Shown here one piece after another: positions 1 to 9,300 of a stretch of DNA of 64,000 nucleotides. The DNA comes from Firmicutes bacterium UBA3553 (GTDB lineage Bacteria > Bacillota > Clostridia > Tissierellales > Sedimentibacteraceae). Position 1 is the first letter of the stretch; the number at the start of each line of letters is the position of its first letter. Below the pieces are notes generated by a model. The model did no database searches and had not been told where the DNA came from. It worked only from the letters and a program-made list of their open reading frames with translations. The translations under genes and the position numbers were made by a program. The stretch lies in assembly GCA_002381185.1 (NCBI GenBank), contig DFOA01000041.1, positions 62,001 to 126,000 of the forward strand. Reading direction: 5' to 3'.

Positions 1-1
1 G

Positions 2-256
2 GTATCATTTACCTATGTGGGAAAAACAACCGTGCTTGAAGATGAGTTCGTAACAAACTATGAAAGTGTAATGGTTTTTGGGAAGGCAGAAATAGCTGAT
101 GATGAAGAAAAGAGACATGCACTTGTCTTAATGGTGGACAAGTATTCGCCAAACTTTAAAAAACAAGGTCTGGAGCATATTGATGAGGATTTCGACGTTG
201 CATGTGTTGTAAAAATAAAAATCGAACATATAACGGGAAAGGCAAGAAGAGGCTGA
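2..256 (+). CDS. Pyridoxamine 5'-phosphate oxidase-like FMN-binding protein, C-terminal part
   Basis: This is the last 84 codons of a gene that begins before the window; the frame is open from base 2 to the TGA at 254-256. The visible part has the pattern of small flavin-binding split-barrel proteins of the NimA/PPOX type: a strand with YESVMVFGKAE, then an EEKRHALVLMVDKYSP helix, then a final strand with ACVVKIKIEHITGKAR. Such proteins bind FMN as dimers and reduce small substrates; the substrate here cannot be read. The GTG at 17 is an internal codon, because the frame is open upstream. The ABC transporter operon starts 38 bases downstream. Confidence 0.6.
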   Translation, partial: VSFTYVGKTTVLEDEFVTNYESVMVFGKAEIADDEEKRHALVLMVDKYSPNFKKQGLEHIDEDFDVACVVKIKIEHITGKARRG

Positions 257-294
257 TGAACTAACCGGCTGAAATACTTATAAGGAGCAGGAAA

Positions 295-1260
295 ATGGCA
301 AGATATCTTAGAAAAAGAATATTAACTGGAATTCTTGTAATTTTAGTTTCATTAGTCATAAACTTTTTATTAATACATATGGCTCCGGGAAATCCCATCA
401 GTCTCTTGGCGGGTAAAGACAACCCTTCTCAGGAAATGATCGATTCATTAACGGAAAAATACGGACTTAATGATCCCATACATATTCAGTTTATCAACTA
501 TATAAAGACGCTGATGAAGGGTGATCTCGGATATTCCATAATGAGCAGTGAACCTGTAAGTAAATTAATTATCGAAAAGGTCGGACCTACATTGCTTTTA
601 TCTCTGACAGGCATAATACTGGCCTTGATAATAGGAACATCGGCAGGCATTTATGCCGCAAGGAAAAGGGGATCATTATTCGATTCCGCAATGTGCGGAG
701 TATCGTATTTATTTGATTCCACACCGGGCTTTTGGCTTGGGCTCATGCTGATTCTTATATTCGCATCAACTCTGAAAATCCTTCCTACTGCCGGAATGGT
801 GGATTTAAGGGCACAAAACGAAGGATTTGCAAAAGTTCTTGATATCCTTAAGCATTTAGTATTGCCTCTGACAACAGTTACTTTAATCCAGATACCGTAC
901 TTTTTCCGTATAGCGAGGGCATCTGTAATCCAAACCATGTCTGAAGATTACATAACTACATTCAGGGCTGCGGGAATGAAAGAAGGCAAAATATTTAAAA
1001 GATATATATTTAAAAATTCCATGCTTCCCACAATAACAGTATTCGGTATAAACCTGGCATACGTTATATCGGGAGTTGCAATTATTGAAATTGTATTTGC
1101 ATGGCCAGGGATGGGCAGGTTGATGATGACGGCAATTTCTAAAAGGGATTACCCGCTGCTTATGGGAATTTATCTTGTTCTGTCGGTTTCCATAGCTGTC
1201 TGTATGATTGTTGTGGATGTGGTTTATGCCGTTATTGATCCGCGAATAAGATATGATTGA
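295..1260 (+). CDS. dppB: Peptide ABC transporter permease, DppB/OppB family
   Basis: This 321-residue inner-membrane permease is the first of two in a peptide/nickel-type ABC importer. It has an N-terminal membrane anchor (about residues 9-30), then a BPD_transp_1 domain with five further membrane segments from about residue 95. The EAA-type cytoplasmic loop that contacts the ATPases is visible near residues 222-245 (FRAAGMKEGKIFKRYIF). AAGGAGCAGG precedes the ATG. It heads a run permease-permease-ATPase-ATPase-binding protein on one strand with short gaps, so the five products form one importer. Substrate (di- or oligopeptide) is inferred from family and from the adjacent carboxypeptidase. 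Confidence 0.9.
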   Translation: MARYLRKRILTGILVILVSLVINFLLIHMAPGNPISLLAGKDNPSQEMIDSLTEKYGLNDPIHIQFINYIKTLMKGDLGYSIMSSEPVSKLIIEKVGPTLLLSLTGIILALIIGTSAGIYAARKRGSLFDSAMCGVSYLFDSTPGFWLGLMLILIFASTLKILPTAGMVDLRAQNEGFAKVLDILKHLVLPLTTVTLIQIPYFFRIARASVIQTMSEDYITTFRAAGMKEGKIFKRYIFKNSMLPTITVFGINLAYVISGVAIIEIVFAWPGMGRLMMTAISKRDYPLLMGIYLVLSVSIAVCMIVVDVVYAVIDPRIRYD

Positions 1261-1279
1261 GATAGAGGAGGTATTAAAA

Positions 1280-2140
1280 ATGAACGGTTCAAACAGCTTA
1301 AAAGCAAAATTTAAAAGAGCATTATCCTCCATAAACAGTGTTAAGCAGCTTAAAGCAGGGATAATCCTGCTTGCTGTAATCATTTTTCTTGCTGTGTTCG
1401 CACCTTTGCTCGTCACTCATGATCCATTTGCACTCAATGATGATATGGTAGAGCCTCCCGGAAGTGATTACATACTTGGTACAGATGGCTTAGGAAGAGA
1501 TATATACAGCGGAATATTGTACGGAGCGCGCACATCTATAGTTATAGGTATTGTGGCTGCTTCTATATCCGGAATTATAGGAACTCTCATAGGAGGTGTT
1601 TCGGGATTTTACGGAGGTAAAATCGATGCGGTTTTATCTGAGGTAATAAACATATTTCTGATGATGCCAACCTTTTTCCTTATACTTATCATTGTGGCGC
1701 TGTTCGGGTCAAGCATGCTGAACGTAATGATAGTAATCGGGCTGACAACATGGACCGGAAATTCGCGGCTCATGAGAGCCCAGGCCTTGTCACTTAAGCA
1801 GAGGACATTTGTAAAGGCTTTGGAAACTATTGGTGAGAGCAGATTTAAAATTCTGGTCAAACATATTATTCCAAACGGAATATTTCCCATCATTGCCAAC
1901 ACTACCATGAACATATCAGGTGCGATACTGACAGAATCGGCATTAAGTTTTTTAGGGCTTGGAGATCCTAATATTATCAGCTGGGGACAAATGGTGTATA
2001 ACGGAAAAGCATACCTTACAAACGGATGGTGGATATCAACATTTTCAGGCGCTGCTATTGTACTTACGGTTTTGACATTTTACTTAATCGGTGACGGAAT
2101 GAACAACATACTGAGTCCAAAGCTGAACGGTAATAAATAG
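1280..2140 (+). CDS. dppC: Peptide ABC transporter permease, DppC/OppC family
   Basis: This is the second permease of the importer, 286 residues. It has the N-terminal OppC-type segment with one membrane helix (about residues 28-50), the typical DPFALNDDMVEPPGSDYILGTDGLGRD stretch split across its periplasmic part, then the BPD_transp_1 domain with an EAA loop near residues 183-207 (ALETIGESRFKILVKHIIP). The ATG at 1280 is chosen because GAGGAGG precedes it; the in-frame ATG at 1253 overlaps the upstream gene and has no ribosome site. It pairs with the upstream permease to form the membrane channel. Confidence 0.9.
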   Translation: MNGSNSLKAKFKRALSSINSVKQLKAGIILLAVIIFLAVFAPLLVTHDPFALNDDMVEPPGSDYILGTDGLGRDIYSGILYGARTSIVIGIVAASISGIIGTLIGGVSGFYGGKIDAVLSEVINIFLMMPTFFLILIIVALFGSSMLNVMIVIGLTTWTGNSRLMRAQALSLKQRTFVKALETIGESRFKILVKHIIPNGIFPIIANTTMNISGAILTESALSFLGLGDPNIISWGQMVYNGKAYLTNGWWISTFSGAAIVLTVLTFYLIGDGMNNILSPKLNGNK

Positions 2141-2149
2141 GAGGCTTTT

Positions 2150-3115
2150 ATGGCATTATTATCAATTAAAAATGAAAATGTGATTTATAAGGTTAAAAAT
2201 AAAAATATTCATGCTGTCAATAATGTATCATTTGATATTGAACAGCAGGATTCTCTTGGCATAGTAGGAGAATCAGGCTCGGGAAAATCAACCCTTGCTT
2301 TGTCAATATTGAGATTGCTGCCACAAAAGATAACTGAAGTGAGTGGTGAGGTAATTTTTGAAGACATCAATTTGTTGGGCTTAAGTGAAAGTGAGCTTGA
2401 AAACATAAGATGGAAGGAAATTTCTGTTGTATTCCAGAAATCAATGAATTCATTAAGCCCTATCCATAAAATCGGCAGCCAGATGTCGGATATATATATG
2501 CTGCATAATAAAACTGCCTCCAAGGCAGAAGTAAAGAGCAAGATGCTGGAGCTTTTAGAATTGGTAAATCTGCCCCAAAGAGTGTATACAATGTACCAGC
2601 ACGAGCTGTCAGGCGGCATGATGCAGAGAGTATCCATTGCACTGAGTCTGATGCATAATCCGAAGCTCATTATCATGGACGAGGCAACAACAGCTTTGGA
2701 TGTTATAACACAGGGGCAGATATTAAGTGAAATAACAGAGCTTGAAAAAAGACTTAATATAACCCGTATAATGATAACCCATGACATGTCTGTGGTTGCA
2801 AATACATGCAAAAAAATTGCGGTAATGTATGCGGGATATCTCGTTGAGTTCGGGTTTGTAAAAGATATAATATCAAATCCGAAACATCCGTATACTCAAG
2901 GGCTTTTGAAGTCATTTCCCACATTGAAAGGCGAAAGAGGAGTTCTGAGAGGTATATCCGGTTCGTTGCCGGATTTGAGTGCTCAGCACGAGGGATGTAT
3001 ATTTGAAAGCAGGTGCCCGGCAAAGAAAGAGAAATGCTTAAAAGAAAAGCCCAGGACAGTCATGCTGGAAAATGGACGCATGGTAATGTGTCATTCTGCG
3101 GGAGGAGATAATTAA
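2150..3115 (+). CDS. dppD: Peptide ABC transporter ATPase, DppD/OppD family
   Basis: This 321-residue ATPase energises the importer. Walker A is GESGSGKST (residues 40-48), the signature is LSGGMMQR and Walker B is LIIMDEATTALD. The C-terminal tail has the extension typical of Opp/Dpp ATPases, with cysteines in CIFESRCPAKKEKC and a final CHS. The start has AGGAGGC nine bases upstream. It follows the second permease by 9 bases and precedes the second ATPase by 1 base, so the two ATPases are probably translationally coupled and act as a heterodimer. Confidence 0.9.
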   Translation: MALLSIKNENVIYKVKNKNIHAVNNVSFDIEQQDSLGIVGESGSGKSTLALSILRLLPQKITEVSGEVIFEDINLLGLSESELENIRWKEISVVFQKSMNSLSPIHKIGSQMSDIYMLHNKTASKAEVKSKMLELLELVNLPQRVYTMYQHELSGGMMQRVSIALSLMHNPKLIIMDEATTALDVITQGQILSEITELEKRLNITRIMITHDMSVVANTCKKIAVMYAGYLVEFGFVKDIISNPKHPYTQGLLKSFPTLKGERGVLRGISGSLPDLSAQHEGCIFESRCPAKKEKCLKEKPRTVMLENGRMVMCHSAGGDN

Positions 3116-3116
3116 T

Positions 3117-4112
3117 ATGGAAAATAATTATACTTTAGAAGTCAATAATGTCCTTAAATATTATACGCAGAGGGTAAAAGAAAAAAAACAATTCGGCGCT
3201 GTAAAAAAAACCGTCAAGGCAGTTGATGGCATAAGCTTCAAATTAGAGGCCGGAGAAGTAATAGGTGTCATCGGCGAATCCGGATGCGGAAAGTCCACAT
3301 TGGCTAAGCTTCTGACAAAACTTGAACAGCCTACTCAGGGTGAAATTTTAATTAACGGAGAATCCTCTGATGAAATGATAAAAAAGGACAGACTTAAGTA
3401 CAAGAGAACGATTCAGATGGTTTTTCAAAATCCTTTTGACACATTTGACCCCAGAAATACCATAGAGAAGGTAATTGTTGAAACCTTAAAGCTGCACGGC
3501 ATAGGTAAAACATATGATGAGAGAATATCAACAGCCGTCAAGGCAATGGAGGAAGTAGGGTTAACTCCCGCGGAAGATTATTTGCACAGGTTTCCTCATG
3601 AACTGTCGGGAGGGCAGCTTCAGCGCATTTCAATATTGAGGGCAATGCTGTTAAAACCAAAATTTCTCATAGCAGATGAGCCGGTTTCAATGCTTGATGT
3701 CTCGGTAAGAGCAGATATAATCAGGATGCTTCAGGATTTGGTCCATGACAGCAATGCAGCATTGATATTTATAAGTCATGATATAAATACCACAAGATAT
3801 ATATCGGATAAAATAGTCGTAATGTATCTAGGGAGAATAGTTGAGTCAGGAACAACTGATTATGTATTACACAACCCTGTGCATCCCTATACAAAGACAT
3901 TGATATCCAACTGCGCATCCATCGACATGGATGAAAAGACAAATATAATAAAGATAACAGGAGAACCCCCAACTCCCATCGATAACGGACCGGGCTGTTA
4001 TTTTGCACCAAGATGTTATATGAAAAAAGACATATGTTTTAAAGAATATCCTAAACAAACAGTCATAGAAAATAATCATTTTGCTTCATGTCATTTTATT
4101 AATGATAATTGA
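3117..4112 (+). CDS. dppF: Peptide ABC transporter ATPase, DppF/OppF family
   Basis: This is the second ATPase, 331 residues, partner of the preceding one. Visible motifs are Walker A GESGCGKST near residue 58, signature LSGGQLQR, Walker B FLIADEPVSMLD and the switch histidine in FISHD. The C-terminus carries the Opp-type cysteine cluster (CYFAPRCYMKKDIC and a final CHF). An insertion VKEKKQFGAVKKT near residues 20-32 is typical of DppF/OppF. It starts 1 base after the upstream stop; GGAGG lies at the end of the upstream gene. A small A/T hairpin at 4129-4146 follows, before the binding-protein gene. Confidence 0.9.
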   Translation: MENNYTLEVNNVLKYYTQRVKEKKQFGAVKKTVKAVDGISFKLEAGEVIGVIGESGCGKSTLAKLLTKLEQPTQGEILINGESSDEMIKKDRLKYKRTIQMVFQNPFDTFDPRNTIEKVIVETLKLHGIGKTYDERISTAVKAMEEVGLTPAEDYLHRFPHELSGGQLQRISILRAMLLKPKFLIADEPVSMLDVSVRADIIRMLQDLVHDSNAALIFISHDINTTRYISDKIVVMYLGRIVESGTTDYVLHNPVHPYTKTLISNCASIDMDEKTNIIKITGEPPTPIDNGPGCYFAPRCYMKKDICFKEYPKQTVIENNHFASCHFINDN

Positions 4113-4128
4113 TTTATTAATACGAATA

Positions 4129-4146
4129 GAAAACTTTTAAGTTTTC
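4129..4146 (+). promoter_or_regulatory. Intra-operon hairpin before the binding-protein gene
   Basis: GAAAACTT and AAGTTTTC form an 8-bp stem with a two-base loop. There is no T-run, so it is a poor terminator; a stabilising or processing hairpin that sets the binding protein apart from the ATPases is possible. This is inference only. Confidence 0.35.
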
Positions 4147-4168
4147 CAATATAAATTAGGAGGAGAAA

Positions 4169-5782
4169 ATGAAAAAAATATCTTTATTATTGGCAGTCTG
4201 TCTAATCATGGGAATGCTTGCGGGATGCGGCAGTACCAGCACGGGAAATGAGGCTCCGGCAAGCGAGCCGAAAACATCGGCTGATAACTCATCAGTAGAC
4301 ACACCTAAAAAAGGCGGAACATTGATAGTGGGAATGACTGGTGACCCTGCAACCTACAATCCGGATTTTCAAGCTGATGGATACTTGCAGCCAATTGCGG
4401 AAAATATCTTTAACAGATTAGTAAAAATAACAAATGAACAAAAGATAGTACCTGACTTGGCTAAAAGCTATGAAATATCTGAGGATGGAAAAGAAATAAC
4501 ATTTCACTTAAATGAAAATGTTAAATGGCATGACGGAGAAGCATTCTCATCAGCAGACGTAAAATTTACATTTGATACTATCATCAGCCAAAACGGACAA
4601 CTGGCAGGATCGTTGACATCTGTGGAGGAAATAACCGCACCGGATGACAACACGGTTGTATTTAAGCTTAAAAACAATGATTCTTCACTGCTTGGATATC
4701 TGGCATGGGATGCATGCTACATTATACCTAAGCATATCTATGAAGGAAGCGACTGGGGTACAAACCCTGCAAATCAAAATCCTATAGGAACAGGACCTTT
4801 TAAATTTGTAAAACACGAAAAGGGTGTAAGTGTCACTCTCGAAAGATTTGACGATTATTGGGGAGATGTGGCGTATCTGGATAAAGTAATTTTTTCTATA
4901 ATTCCGGATGCAAATACAGCGGTTCAAGCCTTGTATAACAATGAGCTGGATGTGTTGGGAATAGAACCGCCTCTGTCTGAAATACAAAGGTTTCAATCTG
5001 ATTCAAACCTTAAAATCGGTAAGCAGTATTGGCCATCCAGATATTATGTGTTTTTTAATGTAAAAGACAGCATGTTTGCCAATGAAAAGTTAAGACAGGC
5101 TGTTTCACTTGGTATTGATAAGGATGATATAATCAAAAAGGCATTAAAAGGCGTAGGCGAAAGATCCAATACTGCTATGACTCCTGTATACGACTGGGCC
5201 TTGAACACCACTGATGTATTTCCGGAAAGAGATGTTGAAAAGGCAAGACAGCTTATAGAAGAAGCCGGCTACAAGGCAGATTCAAACGGTATATATTTCA
5301 GCGCATCCTTTGATGTGTTCAATATTGAGCCTTTTCCTGATATAGCAGCCATATTGAAGGATAATTTAAAAGAAATCGGTATTGATGTTAAAATCAATGT
5401 AATGGAAGGTGCTGCCTGGGATGAAAAGGTGTGGTACGGAAGAAATTATGAATTTTCGCTGCTTGCCGGATATCAGGGACCTGATCCTGGAGCACTTAAA
5501 CCAAGATTCGCAACTGATGAAGTTATTAATTTAATGGGTTATTCAAATCCGAAGGTTGATGAAGTTCTGACCAAGGGTGCAGCATATGTAGAACAGGATG
5601 AAAGAGCACCGTACTATAAAGAAGCCCAGAAGTACATTGTTGAAGATGTTCCCATAGTTCCAATATCAGAATATATATCTGTCATACCGTATCAGTCATA
5701 TATTATGGGACACCCCACATCGGAAGAGGCTATAGATAAAACCGGATTCCATGAATACACTTATGTTTGGCTGAACAAATAA
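4169..5782 (+). CDS. Peptide-binding lipoprotein of the ABC importer (SBP_bac_5 family)
   Basis: This 537-residue extracellular lipoprotein captures substrate for the importer. The signal peptide ends in the lipobox LAGC with lipidated Cys20, followed by a Ser/Thr/Glu linker. The mature part fits SBP_bac_5: GGTLIVGMTGDPATYNP at the start, then LAKSYEISEDGKEITFHLNE and WHDGEAFSSADVKFTFD, a family hallmark. GGAGGAG precedes the ATG. Length is usual for the DppA/OppA family. It is fifth in the operon and is followed by a peptidase, which supports peptide uptake; the exact ligand is not readable. Confidence 0.9.
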   Translation: MKKISLLLAVCLIMGMLAGCGSTSTGNEAPASEPKTSADNSSVDTPKKGGTLIVGMTGDPATYNPDFQADGYLQPIAENIFNRLVKITNEQKIVPDLAKSYEISEDGKEITFHLNENVKWHDGEAFSSADVKFTFDTIISQNGQLAGSLTSVEEITAPDDNTVVFKLKNNDSSLLGYLAWDACYIIPKHIYEGSDWGTNPANQNPIGTGPFKFVKHEKGVSVTLERFDDYWGDVAYLDKVIFSIIPDANTAVQALYNNELDVLGIEPPLSEIQRFQSDSNLKIGKQYWPSRYYVFFNVKDSMFANEKLRQAVSLGIDKDDIIKKALKGVGERSNTAMTPVYDWALNTTDVFPERDVEKARQLIEEAGYKADSNGIYFSASFDVFNIEPFPDIAAILKDNLKEIGIDVKINVMEGAAWDEKVWYGRNYEFSLLAGYQGPDPGALKPRFATDEVINLMGYSNPKVDEVLTKGAAYVEQDERAPYYKEAQKYIVEDVPIVPISEYISVIPYQSYIMGHPTSEEAIDKTGFHEYTYVWLNK

Positions 5783-5852
5783 ATAAAATAATTGTACGTA
5801 TACTTTATGTTTGCGGGCAATTTAAAGTAATGAAAAACATCGGAGGTATAGC

Positions 5853-7241
5853 GTGAATATAAATAAAATAGTAGAAAATGTTCCGGATTACAAGGTATTT
5901 TTAACCGTTGATGAGATGGATGAAAGTACCCTTCAACTTCAAAGAGATTATCCAGAAGTTGTGGAAGTTTTCGAAGCAGGCAGATCAAGAGAAAATCACC
6001 GTATATTATGTTTGAAAATCGGCAAAGGAAAAAAGAACGCTCTTTGTTTTGCCTGCCCTCATCCAAATGAACCCATAGGGGTAATGACACTGGAATATTT
6101 GTCAAGGGCACTGGCTGAGGATGATGAATTCAGGGAATCAACAGAATATACCTGGTATATAATCAAATGTGTTGATCCTGACGGAACAAAGTTAAATGAA
6201 AACTGGTTTAAAGGACCATTCAATATCTATAATTATATGAAAAATTATTTTAGGCCTGCAAGCAATAAACAGGTAGAATGGACGTTTCCCATAGATTATA
6301 AGAAGCTCCATTTCAATGATGCACTTCCTGAAACGAAGGCAATAATGGATATTATAGAAAAAACAAGGCCGGAATTTATGTATACTTTGCATAATGCAGG
6401 TCTTTGCGGAGCCTATTGGTACATAACTCATGAATATGACGACATATATGATGAACTAAGGAAAACAGCACTGAAAAACGGCGTTGCCCTTCAACTGGGA
6501 GAGGCGGAAAGTCCTGCATGTATAAAGCTTTCAGATGCAATTTACAAAATGTCCGGCATATCTGAAGAATATGATTATTTGGAAAGATATTCGGACATCC
6601 CTCCAGAAAAAATATGCCAGGGAGGTACCAGCAGTTCTGATTATGCATCAAGATACAATGATTGTGTGACGCTGATGACTGAACTGCCGTATTTTGCAGA
6701 TGACAGAATATCGGACTCTTCACCTGCGGATATAACAAGGAGACAGTCCATAAGAGATAAAATAAAAAATACGGTTGAGCATTACAGAGGGCTGGATAGA
6801 GAATTGAGCAAGGTCAGAAAGTATATTGTTCCGGATAATCCGTTTGTCTTGCTTGTGGAACAGATTATCGCAGGATTGGATTCTTCCACTGATGCTCAAA
6901 TGAAGTGGTCGGATAATCCCGAATTCGAAAGGCCTGCGAAGGTGTCGGAAGTATTTGACAATGAGCTGGTAAGCAAATTTTATAACAGTCTTTCAACAAG
7001 TCTTTCTGCAAGAGCTTGCCAGTATGAGCTGGACAGGCTGAAAAAAGAGGGATGTGAAGACAATGAAGCATCTCATCAGCTGCAGGAAGTATACGAAGTA
7101 CTGTCGAAGAACCTGAAGAATGAATGCGAATATCTTGAAAACAAATTAAATTATAAGGTTGTGCCTATACGTGATCTTGTGAGGATTCAAATAGAATGTG
7201 GTTTGATTGTAGCAAGCCGCAGGCAAAAAAATAAGAATTAA
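5853..7241 (+). CDS. M14-family zinc carboxypeptidase
   Basis: This 462-residue protein has the M14 metallocarboxypeptidase zinc site: His70 and Glu73 in the HPNE motif after a hydrophobic strand, and His180 in TLHNAG. A likely catalytic Glu lies in LMTELPY near residue 283. There is no signal peptide, so it is probably cytosolic and trims imported peptides; that role is inferred from its place 70 bases after the peptide-binding protein. The start is GTG, chosen because CGGAGGTATAGC sits just before it and the first residues read as a normal soluble N-terminus. The last 120 residues look helical and charged and match no motif I recognise. Confidence 0.8.
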   Translation: MNINKIVENVPDYKVFLTVDEMDESTLQLQRDYPEVVEVFEAGRSRENHRILCLKIGKGKKNALCFACPHPNEPIGVMTLEYLSRALAEDDEFRESTEYTWYIIKCVDPDGTKLNENWFKGPFNIYNYMKNYFRPASNKQVEWTFPIDYKKLHFNDALPETKAIMDIIEKTRPEFMYTLHNAGLCGAYWYITHEYDDIYDELRKTALKNGVALQLGEAESPACIKLSDAIYKMSGISEEYDYLERYSDIPPEKICQGGTSSSDYASRYNDCVTLMTELPYFADDRISDSSPADITRRQSIRDKIKNTVEHYRGLDRELSKVRKYIVPDNPFVLLVEQIIAGLDSSTDAQMKWSDNPEFERPAKVSEVFDNELVSKFYNSLSTSLSARACQYELDRLKKEGCEDNEASHQLQEVYEVLSKNLKNECEYLENKLNYKVVPIRDLVRIQIECGLIVASRRQKNKN

Positions 7242-7258
7242 TAGATAAATGAATAAAT

Positions 7259-7304
7259 AAAACACTCCTACTAACAATAATAAAAAAATAAATAGGAGTG
7301 TTTT
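7259..7304 (+). terminator. Hairpin that ends the peptide operon and holds the next ribosome site
   Basis: A perfect 12-bp stem pairs 7259-7270 with 7293-7304 around a 22-base A-rich loop, and a T-run closes the 3' arm. It reads as a terminator for the upstream operon. The 3' arm also contains TAGGAG, the only ribosome site for the small gene that starts at 7308. Confidence 0.75.
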
Positions 7305-7307
7305 TAT

Positions 7308-7550
7308 ATGCCAGAATATTCAGGAAGAGTTGATATACGTGCAATTATGCCGCACCAGGATAAATATCCTACTGTCCACAAAACCTTTGAATCTTTAAAT
7401 GCAGGTGAAAAAATGGAGCTCATAAATGACCATGACTTTAAGCCTATTTTCACATACAAATTCCCAGATGATTTTCCCGGTCAATATGAATGGAACTATT
7501 TAGAGCAAGGGCCTGAAGTGTGGAGGGTGGAGATTAAAAAAATAAGGTAA
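7308..7550 (+). CDS. DUF2249 domain protein
   Basis: This 80-residue protein is a single DUF2249 domain. It shows the family pattern VDIRAIMP, then KTFESLNAGEKMELINDHDFKP and the closing YLEQGPEVWRVEI. The family is often found next to redox or haemerythrin proteins, but its role is unknown. The start at 7308 follows TAGGAG, which is buried in the preceding hairpin, so translation of any read-through transcript would be restrained. No separate promoter was seen. Its stop lies one base from the stop of the convergent gene. Confidence 0.8.
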   Translation: MPEYSGRVDIRAIMPHQDKYPTVHKTFESLNAGEKMELINDHDFKPIFTYKFPDDFPGQYEWNYLEQGPEVWRVEIKKIR

Positions 7551-7551
7551 A

Positions 7552-8634
7552 TTACATTTTACCTTTAAATTTTGCAGATATTTTACCATTGAATCTGGTA
7601 TGGATAAAACATATCAGAAGTACAATTCCGCCATAACCGACCAACGGGTATAAATATTTGACCAAATTTGAAAATCCGAACTGACTTGCCAATAAAGCAG
7701 CTATAGTAGATACTGCAACAATTATAATACTATTTAATGAAAATTTTTGTATGTCAGTGATTCTGGATGCAAATCCGTATAAAGAACCTACTGCGGTTGT
7801 ATAAATTTCAGCTATCAGAACCACAGCATATGCCAACTGTACGGGGTAGGATATTCTTCCCGCCACATAAATCATGGGGACTTCAAGATTAGCAATTTCT
7901 GAAATGCTTCCGCTCAGTGCAAGATAAATCATAACAGACCCTAATCCAAGCCCGAGTCCTCCCAGGATAGCCCCTTTTTTTACAGCCTCTTTGTCTTTTG
8001 CTTCGGATCCAAGCGGCCCCAGCACCGCGACGGAAAGTATAATGTTGTATGATACATACAAGACCGAAGACAAAAACCAGTTGCTTATGATTCTGTTCTC
8101 TGCGAAGAGTGCTGATGAAGATGTAAAATCAGGCGGGGAAACGGAAATTGAAAATAAACTTGTTCCGATGACTGCCGTTAACAGAAATGGAACCACAAAG
8201 CTGATAGAATTAATTACACCGTTTATGCCTGTTAATACAGTTACCGCTGTCAGAACTGCCATGAGTATATTTCCTATCAGGCGCGGTAAATTAAATTGCT
8301 GGGTGAACAAAGCACCGGTGCCGGCTATCATTGCCGTAAAAGATCCGAAAAGAAAGAAAGTAATCAGTGAGTCTATTATCGTACCCATTATCCTGCTGCT
8401 GGAATGCCTTATGATTTCAACATGGGAACGGGCACCCAGCTTTTTTCCTAAATCCATTACAATATATCCGAACAATATAAACATTATTGTGGTAACTAAT
8501 ATACCTGCCAGCCCCATTAGCCCGAACCTTGTAAAAAACTGCAGTATTTCCTGTCCTGTTGCGAAACCGGCTCCGACTATTGTTCCTATGTATGTTGCTG
8601 CAACCTTCAGCGCTGAGACCTTTTTTTTGCTCAT
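7552..8634 (-). CDS. YkvI-family membrane transporter (APC-like fold)
   Basis: This 360-residue integral membrane protein has about ten hydrophobic segments. The first carries AATYIGTIVGAGFATGQE, the Gly-rich unwound helix typical of YkvI/branched-chain amino-acid-transporter-like proteins. A second family feature is the LSGSISEIANLEVPMIYVAG segment. The start at 8634 follows AAAGGATG; ten more codons are open upstream but have no ribosome site. A paralogue lies at 23414-24574 under T-box control. Substrate is unknown; amino-acid transport is inferred from the fold and the paralogue's regulation. Confidence 0.75.
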   Translation of the reverse strand: MSKKKVSALKVAATYIGTIVGAGFATGQEILQFFTRFGLMGLAGILVTTIMFILFGYIVMDLGKKLGARSHVEIIRHSSSRIMGTIIDSLITFFLFGSFTAMIAGTGALFTQQFNLPRLIGNILMAVLTAVTVLTGINGVINSISFVVPFLLTAVIGTSLFSISVSPPDFTSSSALFAENRIISNWFLSSVLYVSYNIILSVAVLGPLGSEAKDKEAVKKGAILGGLGLGLGSVMIYLALSGSISEIANLEVPMIYVAGRISYPVQLAYAVVLIAEIYTTAVGSLYGFASRITDIQKFSLNSIIIVAVSTIAALLASQFGFSNLVKYLYPLVGYGGIVLLICFIHTRFNGKISAKFKGKM

Positions 8635-8740
8635 CCTGCCACATCCTTTCAACCTATATAACATTGTATAAGGTATAAGGATTTTTATGACTTAACGTAC
8701 AGCAAAAGATACGCATGCCGGATATTATCATGTCTGAAAT

Positions 8741-9295
8741 TCAATCAGCCATGGATTTGTAAACTTTTTGAACTGTATTGATATTCCTTGAAGTCAGCAG
8801 ATTTTTGTATTTTTTGTTTCCAAGTACCTTTGAGCCGAAATAACTTTTAAGGGTATCACCCTTTGATACAATCCAAAAAGTACCGGCTTCAAGTATAACC
8901 AATTTCTCGTTCGGCATATGTGACACAGAATCAAAAAGATTCTTCAATTCCGGGGACAGCTCCTTGTCGTCATACAATAAGCAATAATTGTGGAATCCCT
9001 CCGGTACATCAATTGTTTGAGCGGCAGCACATATTTCATAAATTTCTTTATTATTGAGTATTATAACATGAGCATCATAATGAAAACATTTACTCAGCTC
9101 TTCTTCAATAAAAGATTTTAATTTTTGCCTGCAGCTGTTGCATTCGGATAAAAATATAATTACATTTCCTGTTGCAAGTATTGTCTTGACATCCTGAAAT
9201 CCCATTTTACAAAAGGTTTCTTTCAGAGCACTCATTTTTATGTTAATTCCATTCACATTAATTCCACGAAGGAATACACAATATTTTTCTCCCAT
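8741..9295 (-). CDS. DUF1697 family protein
   Basis: This 184-residue soluble protein matches DUF1697: the start CVFLRGINVNGINIKM, followed by LKETFCKMGFQDVKTILATGNVIIF, is the family signature. Function is not established. It lies 5 bases after the acetyltransferase gene, so the two are co-transcribed on the minus strand. Confidence 0.85.
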   Translation of the reverse strand: MGEKYCVFLRGINVNGINIKMSALKETFCKMGFQDVKTILATGNVIIFLSECNSCRQKLKSFIEEELSKCFHYDAHVIILNNKEIYEICAAAQTIDVPEGFHNYCLLYDDKELSPELKNLFDSVSHMPNEKLVILEAGTFWIVSKGDTLKSYFGSKVLGNKKYKNLLTSRNINTVQKVYKSMAD

Positions 9296-9300
9296 TTAAA

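Noticed and set aside
883..1416. 177-codon antisense frame across the two permease genes
   Set aside because: It spans two certain genes on the other strand and matches no family.
7991..8671. 226-codon open frame antisense to the YkvI-type transporter
   Set aside because: It lies wholly opposite a well-supported membrane protein gene, has no ribosome site and reads like the complement of hydrophobic codons.
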